NCBI GenBank assembly: GCA_963822435.1 | Contig: CAWGHN010000002.1 | Span: 186,001 to 250,000, forward strand | Direction: 5' to 3' | DNA from: JAUYQR01 sp963822435 | GTDB lineage: Bacteria > Pseudomonadota > Alphaproteobacteria > Rhodobacterales > Rhodobacteraceae | DNA: 64,000 nucleotides | In this document: one piece after another, positions 1 through 7,707 of the stretch | Position numbering within the stretch: position 1 is the first letter of the stretch | How the letters are laid out: every line of letters starts with the position of its first letter | Translations under genes and position numbers: made by a program | The notes under the pieces: model-generated | The model's database searches: none | Told to the model about the DNA's origin: nothing | What the model saw: only the letters and a program-made list of their open reading frames with translations

Positions 1-1145
1 AGGTCGCCCGCCACCTCGGCGATCGGCAGGCCGATGCCGCAGGCGAGGAAGCCGGCGCGGCGCAGGGTCTTGGAGGCGGTTTGGCCGCCGCCGAAGGCCG
101 CAGCCTCGATGGCGAACTGGTGGGATTGGGTGGCACCCCTTTCGGCGGCAAAGACGGGAAGGCCGAGGGCGGTGAGTGCCTGGGCAAGGGCGCGGGCGAG
201 CGTTGCCATCGCTTCGGCGTAGGCGCGACCGTGATCGCGCCAGTCAAGGAGCGTCAGGGCGAGGGCGGCCGATTTGCCGGCGTCGAAGTTCGCGGTCATG
301 CCGGGGTAGGCGATGGCGTCGAGCCGTTCGGCGATGCTGGCCTCGTTGGTGACGATCAGGCCGCCGGCGGGGCCGCCGAGGGATTTGTAGGTGCACATCG
401 TGATGAGGTGCGCGCCCATGGTGAGGGGATCAGGGAAGACGCCGCCCGCGATCATGCCACACTGGTGGGCGGCGTCGAAGAGGACATGGGCGCCGACTTC
501 ATCCGCGATGGCGCGCACGTCTGCGACGGGATGGGGGAACAGGTTGAGGCTGCCGCCGATGGTGATGAGCTTTGGTTTCACGCTGTGGGCCAGGGTACGG
601 AGCGCTGCAAGATCAAGGGTATAGCCGTCGGCATCCACTGGAGCGGGGTGGGTCACGAGGCCGTAAAGCCCGGCGCATCCTGCGGCATGGTGGGTGACGT
701 GGCCGCCGACCGACGGGGGCGGGGCAATGATCGCGTCGCCGGGTTTGGTGAGGGCCATGAAACCGTAGAGGTTGGCCAAGGCACCCGAACCGACGCGGAT
801 TTCGGCATATTTCGCGTGGAAGATCTCCGCGGCAAGTTCGGCGGTAATCACCTCGATCTCTTCGATCGCCTCCAGCCCCATTTCGTATTTGTCGCCGGGG
901 TAGCCCAGCGAGGGGCGGCTGCCCAGGCCGCGGGCGAGGGCGGCTTCGGCGCGGGGGTTCATCACGTTGGTGGCGGGGTTGAGGTTGAAGCAGTCACGGT
1001 CGTGGATCTGCAGGTTCGTCTCGATCAGGGTTTCGATCCTTGCGGCCACGGTTGGGGTCGGGGCAGATGTCTCGTTGGCGACGCGCTGGATCAAGGTTTC
1101 ACACGGGGCGGGAACCCAGGGACGGGGGGCGAGGTGGGGCATCAT
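1..1145 (-). CDS. Serine hydroxymethyltransferase-like PLP enzyme (3' end beyond window)
   Basis: An open frame of 381 codons runs from ATG 1145 (tandem Met codons, preceded by AGGAGA at the right distance) off the left edge. The layout follows fold-type I PLP enzymes of the SHMT family: GYPGDKYEMG where GlyA has its YPG motif, IRVGSGALANLYG for the SGSQAN region, DAAHQCGMIAGG for the PLP aspartate/histidine region, and CTYKSLGGPAGG where GlyA has the Schiff-base THKTLRGPRGG. The changed lysine motif suggests a divergent subfamily rather than the housekeeping GlyA, so the substrate is open. It is divergent from a LysR gene, with a perfect inverted repeat between them. Function is inferred from motifs only. 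Confidence 0.8.
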   Translation of the reverse strand, partial: MMPHLAPRPWVPAPCETLIQRVANETSAPTPTVAARIETLIETNLQIHDRDCFNLNPATNVMNPRAEAALARGLGSRPSLGYPGDKYEMGLEAIEEIEVITAELAAEIFHAKYAEIRVGSGALANLYGFMALTKPGDAIIAPPPSVGGHVTHHAAGCAGLYGLVTHPAPVDADGYTLDLAALRTLAHSVKPKLITIGGSLNLFPHPVADVRAIADEVGAHVLFDAAHQCGMIAGGVFPDPLTMGAHLITMCTYKSLGGPAGGLIVTNEASIAERLDAIAYPGMTANFDAGKSAALALTLLDWRDHGRAYAEAMATLARALAQALTALGLPVFAAERGATQSHQFAIEAAAFGGGQTASKTLRRAGFLACGIGLPIAEVAGD

Positions 1146-1187
1146 GTTCTCCTGTGCTTTGGTGCAAGAGACATGCGGGAGGGGTTG

Positions 1188-1208
1188 TCCGCAAATGAGT
1201 TTTGCGGA
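1188..1208. promoter_or_regulatory. Candidate LysR operator
   Basis: A perfect inverted repeat, TCCGCAAA-N5-TTTGCGGA, sits between the SHMT-like gene and the LysR gene. Divergent position and dyad form fit a LysR autoregulation site. It overlaps the most upstream possible TTG start of the regulator (1202), which argues for the later start. Confidence 0.6.
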
Positions 1209-1237
1209 AAGCTAGGGTTAGAAAAAATGAGGCTGAA

Positions 1238-2116
1238 TTGGCTGTCGTCCCACCCCGCCCAAAGGATCTGCCGTTAGGCGCGCTGCGGGCCTTTGAGGCG
1301 GCGGCGCGGCTGGAAAGCTTTGCGGCGGCGGCGGTGGAGTTGGGGGTGACACCGGGGGCGGTGACGGCGCAGGTGAAAGGGCTGGAGGCGGCGTTGGGGG
1401 CGGCCTTGTTCGAGCGGACGGCACGGGGGGTGCGGCTGACGGCGGTGGGTGCGCGGGCCCTGCCGGGGTTCGTGGCTGCGTTCGATGCGATGGCGGGCGC
1501 GGTGCAGGTGCTGCGCGCCGAGGCCGCGCCGGAGACGGTGCACATCGCCACGCTGCCGGCGATTGCGCAGCTGTGGCTGTCGCCACGCTTGCCAGACTTG
1601 CGGGCGACGGCGCCGGAGATCGCGGTCTCGATCACAGCAATGGAAGCCCCGCCGAACCTGAAGCGAGCGCCCTACGATCTGAGTCTGTTTCCGGGCACAA
1701 GCGGCATGTTGGTAGCGCCGGAAGTGATTTTTCCCGTGTGCAGTCCGGGGCTTGCTGCGCGTTTGCGGGGGCCGGAGGATCTTGCGGGGGTGGCGTGTCT
1801 GCAGGACGCGAGCTGGGCCGAGGATTGGGCGGTTTGGGCAGCCGAGGCGATGCCGGGGCAGCGGTTCGCGCCGCGCGGGCCGGTATTTTCGCTGTATGCG
1901 CTGGCGGTGGAGGAGGCGGCGGGGGGCGCGGGAGTGCTGATGGGGCATGAAGCGCTGGTGGCGGGGCACATGGCGCGGGGAGCGCTGGTGGCACCGTTTG
2001 GAACGCGCGTGACGCTGGCGCAGGGCTTGCGGTTATGGTCGGCCCGCCCGCTGCGACCGGGGTCTGCGGTGCAGCGGGTGGCGGCGTTTCTGGCAGGTCA
2101 GGGGTGGCCGGCGTAG
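1238..2116 (+). CDS. LysR-family transcriptional regulator
   Basis: About 292 residues. The N-terminal winged helix-turn-helix is clear (LGALRAFEAAARLESF, then AAVELGVTPGAVTAQVKGLE and LFERTARGVRLT), followed by a substrate-binding domain of usual length. The frame is open from TTG 1202, but that codon lies in the dyad at 1188-1208; TTG 1238 has GAGG five bases upstream and is preferred. The gene is divergent from the SHMT-like enzyme, so it probably controls that gene in response to a related metabolite (inference). Its 3' end overlaps the convergent oxidoreductase by 19 bp. Confidence 0.85.
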   Translation: MAVVPPRPKDLPLGALRAFEAAARLESFAAAAVELGVTPGAVTAQVKGLEAALGAALFERTARGVRLTAVGARALPGFVAAFDAMAGAVQVLRAEAAPETVHIATLPAIAQLWLSPRLPDLRATAPEIAVSITAMEAPPNLKRAPYDLSLFPGTSGMLVAPEVIFPVCSPGLAARLRGPEDLAGVACLQDASWAEDWAVWAAEAMPGQRFAPRGPVFSLYALAVEEAAGGAGVLMGHEALVAGHMARGALVAPFGTRVTLAQGLRLWSARPLRPGSAVQRVAAFLAGQGWPA

Positions 2117-3033
2117 ATCACGATCTTGCCGGTGGCACGGCCGGTTTCGCTGAGGTCTTGTGCCTTGGCGGTGTCGTCCAGGCCGAATTCGGCGGCAATG
2201 AGCGGGCGGACCTGGCCAAGGTCGACCATCTGGCCGAGCTCTTTCAGGATCGCGGCGTTCGGGCCGATAAAGACGTAGGCGGCGCGTTTGCCCATCGCCT
2301 TGGCGCGGTCTTCGGAAGGGCGGTCGGTGATTGAGACCAGCATCCCGCCAGGCTTCAGAACGCCCCAGGATTTTTCCTGAACCTCGCCGCCGATGGTGTC
2401 GAACACGACATCCATATCCCTGGCAACGTTGGCAAAATCCTGCGACTTGTAGTCGATCACTTCATCCGCGCCGAGCGAGCGGACGAGATCGACCTTGGCT
2501 GCCGAGGCAGTCGCTGTGACGTGAGCGCCCTTGGCGTGGGCAAGTTGCACGGCGATGGAGCCGACGCCGCCGGCGCCTGCGTGGATCAGGACGCGCTGGC
2601 CGGGGGTGAGGTTGGCGGTGGTGAAGAGCGCCTCCCATGCGGTGATCGAGACGAGGGGGAGGCTGGCGGCCTCGACGTGGCTGATGGTTGTGGGCTTGTG
2701 GGCGACCTCGGTTTCGCGGACCGCGACGTATTCGGCGTAGGCACCGTTGCGGGCGATGTCGGGGCGGGAATAGACGGCGTCGCCGGGTTTGAATCGGGTC
2801 ACGGCGGGGCCGGTTTTTTCAACCACGCCAGAGACATCCCAACCCATGATGAGCGGCATTTCGTAGGGAATGAAGGCCTTGAGGTAGCCCTTGCGGATCT
2901 TCCAGTCGACCGGGTTTACCGAAGTGGCAACGACGCGGATTAGCACGTCGTCATCGTTCAGGGCGGGCAGAGGCGCGTCTTCAATGCGAATCTCGGAGGA
3001 CGCGCCATAGGCGTGGATGCGGGCAGCTTTCAT
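2098..3033 (-). CDS. NADP-dependent oxidoreductase, quinone-reductase-like MDR family
   Basis: 311 residues, usual length for zinc-free medium-chain dehydrogenases of the quinone oxidoreductase group. A GroES-like N-terminal domain (VNPVDWKIRKGY, MGWDVSGVVEKTG) is followed by a Rossmann domain with the nucleotide motif HAGAGGVGSIAVQLA near residue 153. Catalytic zinc cysteines are absent, so reduction of quinones or enones with NADPH is likelier than alcohol dehydrogenation. The start at ATG 3033 lies just downstream of a perfect dyad (3044-3065), suggesting repressor control by a factor outside the window. Confidence 0.85.
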   Translation of the reverse strand: MKAARIHAYGASSEIRIEDAPLPALNDDDVLIRVVATSVNPVDWKIRKGYLKAFIPYEMPLIMGWDVSGVVEKTGPAVTRFKPGDAVYSRPDIARNGAYAEYVAVRETEVAHKPTTISHVEAASLPLVSITAWEALFTTANLTPGQRVLIHAGAGGVGSIAVQLAHAKGAHVTATASAAKVDLVRSLGADEVIDYKSQDFANVARDMDVVFDTIGGEVQEKSWGVLKPGGMLVSITDRPSEDRAKAMGKRAAYVFIGPNAAILKELGQMVDLGQVRPLIAAEFGLDDTAKAQDLSETGRATGKIVIYAGHP

Positions 3034-3043
3034 AATAGGACCA

Positions 3044-3065
3044 ATCGGTTAGGGACCCAACCGAT
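3044..3065. promoter_or_regulatory. Dyad operator upstream of the MDR oxidoreductase
   Basis: ATCGGTT-N8-AACCGAT is a perfect 7+7 inverted repeat 10 bp upstream of ATG 3033; a third AACCGA half-site lies near 3088. On the minus strand the repeat overlaps a TATATC box, so a bound protein would cover the promoter. The binding factor is unknown. Confidence 0.55.
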
Positions 3066-3099
3066 ATAGGCCGTTTGGCCGCCAGAACCAACCGACCTG

Positions 3100-3804
3100 T
3101 CAGGTGAAGGCGGCTTTCAGCGCAATCTCGACCATCGCGCCGAAGGATCGTTCGCGCTGGTCCGAGGGTAGGGCTTCGCCGGTTGCGATGTGGTCGGACA
3201 CGGTGAGGATGGCGAGGGCACGGACGTGGTGGCGGGCGGCGATCATGTAAAGCTCGGCCGCCTCCATCTCGACGCCGAGACAGCCGTGGCGGGTGAGTTC
3301 CTGCCAGAGGTCGGGGCGTTCGTCGTAGAAGGTGTCGGAGGAGTAGATGCCGCCGACGTGGGTGGTGGTGCCGTTGTCGCGCGCAGCGTTGTAGGCGGCG
3401 CGCAGCAGTCCGAAATCGGCGCAGGGGGCGAAGTTCAGTTCCTTGAAGATGGTGCGGGAGGGTGAGCCGATGGTGGAACAGGTTTGCGCAAGAATGATGT
3501 CGCGGACCTTGACGTGGGCGGGCAGGGCCCCCGCAGATCCTATGCGGATCAAGGTCTTGGCGCCGTAGTCGCGAATGAGTTCGTTGGCGTAGATCGACAG
3601 CGACGGCATCCCCATGCCCGAGCCGTGGATGGTGACGCGGTGGCCGTTCCAGGTGCCGGTATAGCCAAGCATCCCCCGCACCTCGTTCACCAGCACCGCG
3701 TCCTTGAGAAAGGTCTGCGCGGCCCATCGGGCGCGGTAGGGGTCGCCGGGCATGAGGACGGTTTCGGCGATCTCGCCGGGTTTGGCGCCGATGTGGACGG
3801 TCAT
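3100..3804 (-). CDS. deoD: DeoD-type purine nucleoside phosphorylase
   Basis: 234 residues, the normal size of hexameric DeoD enzymes, which split purine (deoxy)nucleosides with phosphate for salvage. Seen: N-terminal MTVHIGAKPGEIA with the substrate His near residue 4, MPGDPYRA phosphate-binding loop, IRIGSAGAL, VEMEAAELY (Met/Glu of the ribose site) and the catalytic aspartate in VSDHIATGE. ATG 3804 has a GAGGGAAG ribosome site. It is a separate transcription unit from ecm, separated by about 280 bp. Confidence 0.95.
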   Translation of the reverse strand: MTVHIGAKPGEIAETVLMPGDPYRARWAAQTFLKDAVLVNEVRGMLGYTGTWNGHRVTIHGSGMGMPSLSIYANELIRDYGAKTLIRIGSAGALPAHVKVRDIILAQTCSTIGSPSRTIFKELNFAPCADFGLLRAAYNAARDNGTTTHVGGIYSSDTFYDERPDLWQELTRHGCLGVEMEAAELYMIAARHHVRALAILTVSDHIATGEALPSDQRERSFGAMVEIALKAAFT

Positions 3805-4087
3805 TCTTCCCTCTCTGCCGGTATCAGGGTTAATTGCCTGATTTTCCGTTGTTTTTCTCGTCTGCCTAGCGTCTGGCTGGTGTATGGCACGCGTATGGCA
3901 GGATGCCAGACCCAGGCACCACTAATGGGCCGTCCCGCAAAGGCGGGCAAGATTGAAAACGGGCGGATGGTGAGGGGTCAGGCGGTCTTGGTGCGGGGCG
4001 GCACGACGGTGTCGGCGCACTGGCCGCAGGAAGGTAAGCCGGGACAGGTGCGTGGGGCGGGAGTGTCGCGCGTCAGGGCGGGAAAGT
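3805..4087. other. Gene-free gap between ecm and deoD
   Basis: No credible coding region. It holds an inverted repeat GTCTGGC...GCCAGAC (about 3870-3910) around two direct copies of GTATGGCA, which may be deoD leader structure or a terminator for ecm. A minus-strand frame ending near 3978 reads cysteine-rich but has no start codon. Confidence 0.4.
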
Positions 4088-6058
4088 TTACTCTGCCGCG
4101 ACGGCGGTGGGATCAGCGAGGGCGACGATGTCGAGCATGATGCGGTTCAGCTGGAAATCCTTGGGCGTGTAGACCTGTGCGACGCCAAGCGCGCGAAGGG
4201 CGGTGGCGTCTTCGTCGGGGATGATGCCGCCGACGACGAGGGGGATGTGGCCGAGACCGGCGGCGCGAAGCTGGTGCAGAGTTTCGGTGACGAGCGGCAG
4301 GTGGCTGCCCGACAGGATGGAAAGGCCGATGACGTGGGGGTGTTCAGCCTCGGCGGCGGCGACGATTTCGCCGGGCGTGAGGCGGATGCCGGCGTAGTGG
4401 ATCGCCATGCCGCAGTCGCGGGCGCGGGCGGCGATTTGTTCGGCGCCGTTCGAATGGCCGTCGAGGCCGGGCTTGCCCATGAGGAACGACAATTGGCGGC
4501 CGAGTTTCGCCGACACGGTGGCGACGGCGTCGCGGATCGGCTGCAATCCTTCGGTGCGGTTCGAGGGGGAGCGGGAGACGCCGGTGGGCGCGCGGTATTC
4601 ACCGAAGGCGTGGCGGATCACGGCGGCCCATTCGCCGGTGGTCACGCCGGCTTTTGCGGCGGCGATGGAGGCGGGCATGATGTTTTGCGCGGTCGCTGCG
4701 GCCTGGCGCAGGGCGGTGAGCGCGTTTGACACGGCGGCGCTGTCGCGGGCCCCTCGCCATGCTTGGAGGCGTGCGATCTGGTCGGCCTCGGCCTTTGGGT
4801 CGGCCTGCATGATGAGGTCGTCGCCGGTGGTCAGGGGCGAGGGTTCGGTGGTGGTGAAGCGGTTGACGCCGACGACGATGGTTTCGCCGGATTCGATGCG
4901 CGCGATGCGGTCGGCGTTGGCCTCGACCAGACGGGATTTCATGTGGTCGATGGCGGCGACGGCACCGCCCATCGCGTCGATCCGGGCAAGTTCGTCGCGC
5001 GCGCCGTTCTTGAGGCTGGCCACCTTTCGGTCGATGGCGGGGTTGCCGTCGAAGAGGTCGTCGTATTCGAGGATGTCGGTTTCGTAGGCGAGGATCTGCT
5101 GCATCCGGAGCGACCATTGCTGGTCCCACGGGCGCGGCAGGCCCAAGGCCTCGTTCCACGCGGGCAGTTGCACGGCGCGGGCGCGGGCGTTTTTGGAGAG
5201 CGTGACGGCCAGCATTTCGAGAAGGATTCGGGTGACGTTGTTTTCCGGCTGCTGTTCGGTGAGGCCGAGCGAATTCACTTGCACGCCGTAGCGGAAGCGG
5301 CGGAATTTCGCATCTGCGATGCCGTAGCGGGTGGCGAGAAGTTCGTCCCACAATTCGGTGAAGGCGCGCATCTTGCACAGTTCGGTGACAAAACGGATCC
5401 CCGCGTTGACGAAGAACGAGATGCGCCCGGCAAGCATCGGGAAATCGGAGGGCGAGACCTTGCCCTTGAGATCGTCCAGCACGGCGCAGGCGGTGGCCAG
5501 CGCGAAGGCCAATTCCTGTTCGGGCGTCGCCCCGGCCTCTTGCAGGTGGTAGCTGCAGACGTTCATCGGGTTCCACTTCGGCAGGTGCCGGGCAGTGTAG
5601 GCGGCGACATCGGTGATCATGCGAAGCGATGGCGCGGGCGGACAGATGTAGGTGCCGCGCGAGAGGTATTCCTTGATGATGTCGTTCTGGACGGTGCCTT
5701 GCAGGGCGGAGACATCGGCCCCCTGTTCCACGGCCACCGCGATGTAGAGCGCCAGAAGCCAGGGGGCGGTGGCGTTGATCGTCATCGAGGTGTTCATCTG
5801 GTCGAGCGGGATACCCTGGAACAGGGTGCGCATGTCGCCAAGGTGGGCTATGGGAACGCCGACCTTGCCGACCTCGCCACGGGCCAGTTCGTGGTCGCTG
5901 TCGTAGCCGGTCTGGGTGGGCAGGTCGAAGGCCACGGAAAGGCCGGTCTGCCCCTTGGCGAGGTTGGTGCGGTAGAGCGCGTTCGAGGCGGCGGCGGTCG
6001 AATGGCCGGCATAGGTGCGGAAGAGCCAGGGCCCCTCTTTGGATTTGGCGTTGGTCAT
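4088..6058 (-). CDS. ecm: Ethylmalonyl-CoA mutase
   Basis: 656 residues, as in the Rhodobacter enzyme. It isomerises (2R)-ethylmalonyl-CoA to (2S)-methylsuccinyl-CoA with adenosylcobalamin in the ethylmalonyl-CoA pathway. The N-terminal mutase barrel shows SVAFDLPTQTGYDSD, MNTSMTINA and WNPMNVCSYHLQEAG; the C-terminal B12 domain has DGHSNGAEQIA (the DxHxxG cobalt-ligating histidine), GLSILSGSH and VVGGIIP. ATG 6058 follows GAGG at five bases. ccr lies 1.65 kb away on the other strand, as in R. sphaeroides, which supports Ecm over methylmalonyl-CoA mutase. Confidence 0.95.
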   Translation of the reverse strand: MTNAKSKEGPWLFRTYAGHSTAAASNALYRTNLAKGQTGLSVAFDLPTQTGYDSDHELARGEVGKVGVPIAHLGDMRTLFQGIPLDQMNTSMTINATAPWLLALYIAVAVEQGADVSALQGTVQNDIIKEYLSRGTYICPPAPSLRMITDVAAYTARHLPKWNPMNVCSYHLQEAGATPEQELAFALATACAVLDDLKGKVSPSDFPMLAGRISFFVNAGIRFVTELCKMRAFTELWDELLATRYGIADAKFRRFRYGVQVNSLGLTEQQPENNVTRILLEMLAVTLSKNARARAVQLPAWNEALGLPRPWDQQWSLRMQQILAYETDILEYDDLFDGNPAIDRKVASLKNGARDELARIDAMGGAVAAIDHMKSRLVEANADRIARIESGETIVVGVNRFTTTEPSPLTTGDDLIMQADPKAEADQIARLQAWRGARDSAAVSNALTALRQAAATAQNIMPASIAAAKAGVTTGEWAAVIRHAFGEYRAPTGVSRSPSNRTEGLQPIRDAVATVSAKLGRQLSFLMGKPGLDGHSNGAEQIAARARDCGMAIHYAGIRLTPGEIVAAAEAEHPHVIGLSILSGSHLPLVTETLHQLRAAGLGHIPLVVGGIIPDEDATALRALGVAQVYTPKDFQLNRIMLDIVALADPTAVAAE

Positions 6059-6156
6059 CGCGGCCTCATGAGTTGACTGGGTAATTTTATTGCGTCAAGG
6101 GATGGATACGGGACATTTCATGCGCGTGTCAATCGCTGCGCTGCGGCGATGGCGGA

Positions 6157-6202
6157 GCGGGGGCCAGCCCCCGCGCCCCCGGGATATTTGCGGACAGATG
6201 AA
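6157..6202 (+). repeat. Composite hairpin/GGATATTT element, copy 1
   Basis: A perfect hairpin (GCGGGGGC-CA-GCCCCCGC, 6157-6174) is followed by a C-run, GGATATTT (6182-6189) and a purine-rich tail. It lies in the divergent gap between ecm and the acyltransferase, so it is not simply a terminator. Five more copies occur in the window. Confidence 0.65.
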
Positions 6203-6242
6203 AGGCCGTTGTCGGTTTGACGAGATCGGATAGGGTCTGGCG

Positions 6243-7577
6243 ATGTTCGGCACGGTGGCGGTTCCTGTCTGGCTTTTGATCCTGATCCTTGGCTTTGCCA
6301 CGGTGAGTTTTGCGACGCATTTCCTGTTTCCCTCGGTGCGGTGGTTCTTTCGGCGGCGGGCGGAGCGGGCCCTGTCGCGGCTGAATGCGCGGCTGGACCG
6401 GAAAGTGGATCTGTTCAAGCTGGCGCGGCGGGCGGACATGGTGGCGCGGCTGGCCTATGACCCGAAGGTGGTGGAGGCCGCGATGGCCCATGCCGCCGAG
6501 ACCGGGGTTCCGGGGTCGGTCGCGTTCGAGGAGGCGCGGACCTATGCGCGCGAGATCGTGCCGGGGTTTTCCGCCACGCTTTACTTCGGGTTTGCGACGC
6601 GAGCGGCGAAGTGGCTGAGCCGGCTGTTGTTCCGGGTGCGGGTCGGCAAGGTGGACAAGGAGTTGGCGCATGTCGATCCGAAGGCCACGGTGATCTTTGT
6701 GATGAACCACCGGTCGAACGTGGATTATGTGCTGGTGACGTGGTTGGTGGCGGACCGGGCGGCGATTTCCTATGCGGTGGGCGAATGGGCGCGGGTCTGG
6801 CCCTTGAGCGCCATGATCCGGGCGATGGGGGCCTATTTCATCCGCCGTGGCAGCCGCAACGCTTTGTATCGCCGCGTGCTGGCGCGCTATGTGCAGATGG
6901 CGACGGCGGAGGGCACCACGCAGGCGATCTTTCCGGAAGGCGGGCTCAGCCTTGATGGGCGGGTGGGGCCGGCGAAGATGGGGCTGTTGAGCTATATCGT
7001 CGAGGGGTTCGATCCGGGGGGGCGGGACGTCGTGTTCGTGCCGGTGGGCCTTGCCTATGACCGGGTGCTGGAGGACCGGGTGCTGGTTGCGGCGGCGGCG
7101 GAGGGCGGGCGGCGGTTCCGGGTGCGGCCGCTGCGGGTGGCGTGGCATGCCGTGCGGCTGATGTGGAAGCGGATGCGCGGGCGGTTCAGGGGGTTCGGCA
7201 CGGCGGCTGCGGCCTTTGGCGCGCCGGTGTCGTTGCGGCGGTTTTTGGCGGAGGGCGGCGACGTCGAGGCCTTGGGCGAGCGGCTGATGGTGGCGATCGC
7301 GCAGGTGGTGCCGGTGGTGTCGGTGCCGCTGGTGGCACGGGCGCTGGCGGAGGGGCCTGCGTCGCGCGACGAGCTGCGCACGCGGGTTCTGGGGCTGATC
7401 GCGCGGCTGGAGGCGGCGGGCGCGGTGCTGAAACTGCCGCCGCAGGGGATCGAGGCGGTGATGGCGGAGGGGCTGACGCCGTTGATCGCGCGGGGCGTGG
7501 TGAACGAGGCGATGAAACCGGTGCCGGGGCAGGAAGCGCTGTTGGCATTCTACGCGTCCTCGGTGCCGGCCGTCTGA
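6243..7577 (+). CDS. Glycerol-phosphate/lysophosphatidate-type acyltransferase
   Basis: 444 residues. An N-terminal hydrophobic segment (residues 2-24) suggests a membrane anchor. The PlsC/PlsB signature is present: NHRSNVDYVL (catalytic H-x4-D) near residue 155, a Gly/Arg region (FIRRGSRNALYRRV), and FPEGGLSLDG near residue 225. The protein is longer than PlsC (about 250) and shorter than PlsB (about 800), with a C-terminal extension of roughly 150 residues. It probably transfers acyl groups in phospholipid synthesis; the acceptor cannot be told from sequence. It sits between ecm and ccr. Confidence 0.8.
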   Translation: MFGTVAVPVWLLILILGFATVSFATHFLFPSVRWFFRRRAERALSRLNARLDRKVDLFKLARRADMVARLAYDPKVVEAAMAHAAETGVPGSVAFEEARTYAREIVPGFSATLYFGFATRAAKWLSRLLFRVRVGKVDKELAHVDPKATVIFVMNHRSNVDYVLVTWLVADRAAISYAVGEWARVWPLSAMIRAMGAYFIRRGSRNALYRRVLARYVQMATAEGTTQAIFPEGGLSLDGRVGPAKMGLLSYIVEGFDPGGRDVVFVPVGLAYDRVLEDRVLVAAAAEGGRRFRVRPLRVAWHAVRLMWKRMRGRFRGFGTAAAAFGAPVSLRRFLAEGGDVEALGERLMVAIAQVVPVVSVPLVARALAEGPASRDELRTRVLGLIARLEAAGAVLKLPPQGIEAVMAEGLTPLIARGVVNEAMKPVPGQEALLAFYASSVPAV

Positions 7578-7628
7578 CCTGCGCCGCAGCGCGGCAGACA
7601 TAAAATTACAAAATAGTAACATAATTGG

Positions 7629-7658
7629 TTGCAAAGTTGCGTGATCGGTCGCTATTCT
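7629..7658 (+). promoter_or_regulatory. Candidate ccr promoter
   Basis: TTGCAA (7629-7634) and TATTCT (7653-7658) are spaced 18 bp. The -35 region carries TTGCAAAGTTGC, resembling TTTGCAAA half-sites of short-chain acyl-CoA regulators (PccR type). An AT-rich stretch lies just upstream. Inferred from pattern only. Confidence 0.4.
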
Positions 7659-7707
7659 TGGGAAATGGCGCCGATTCTGCGGCGCGGCATTCCTGACGGA
7701 GGCTCTG

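Noticed and set aside
81..1277. 398-codon open frame on the plus strand
   Set aside because: Exactly antisense to the SHMT-like gene, with glycine/arginine-rich shadow composition typical of high-GC DNA.
3978..4090. Cysteine-containing minus-strand frame ending CADTVVPPRTKTA
   Set aside because: Codon pattern looks reasonable, but a stop lies upstream and there is no ATG, GTG or TTG in between.
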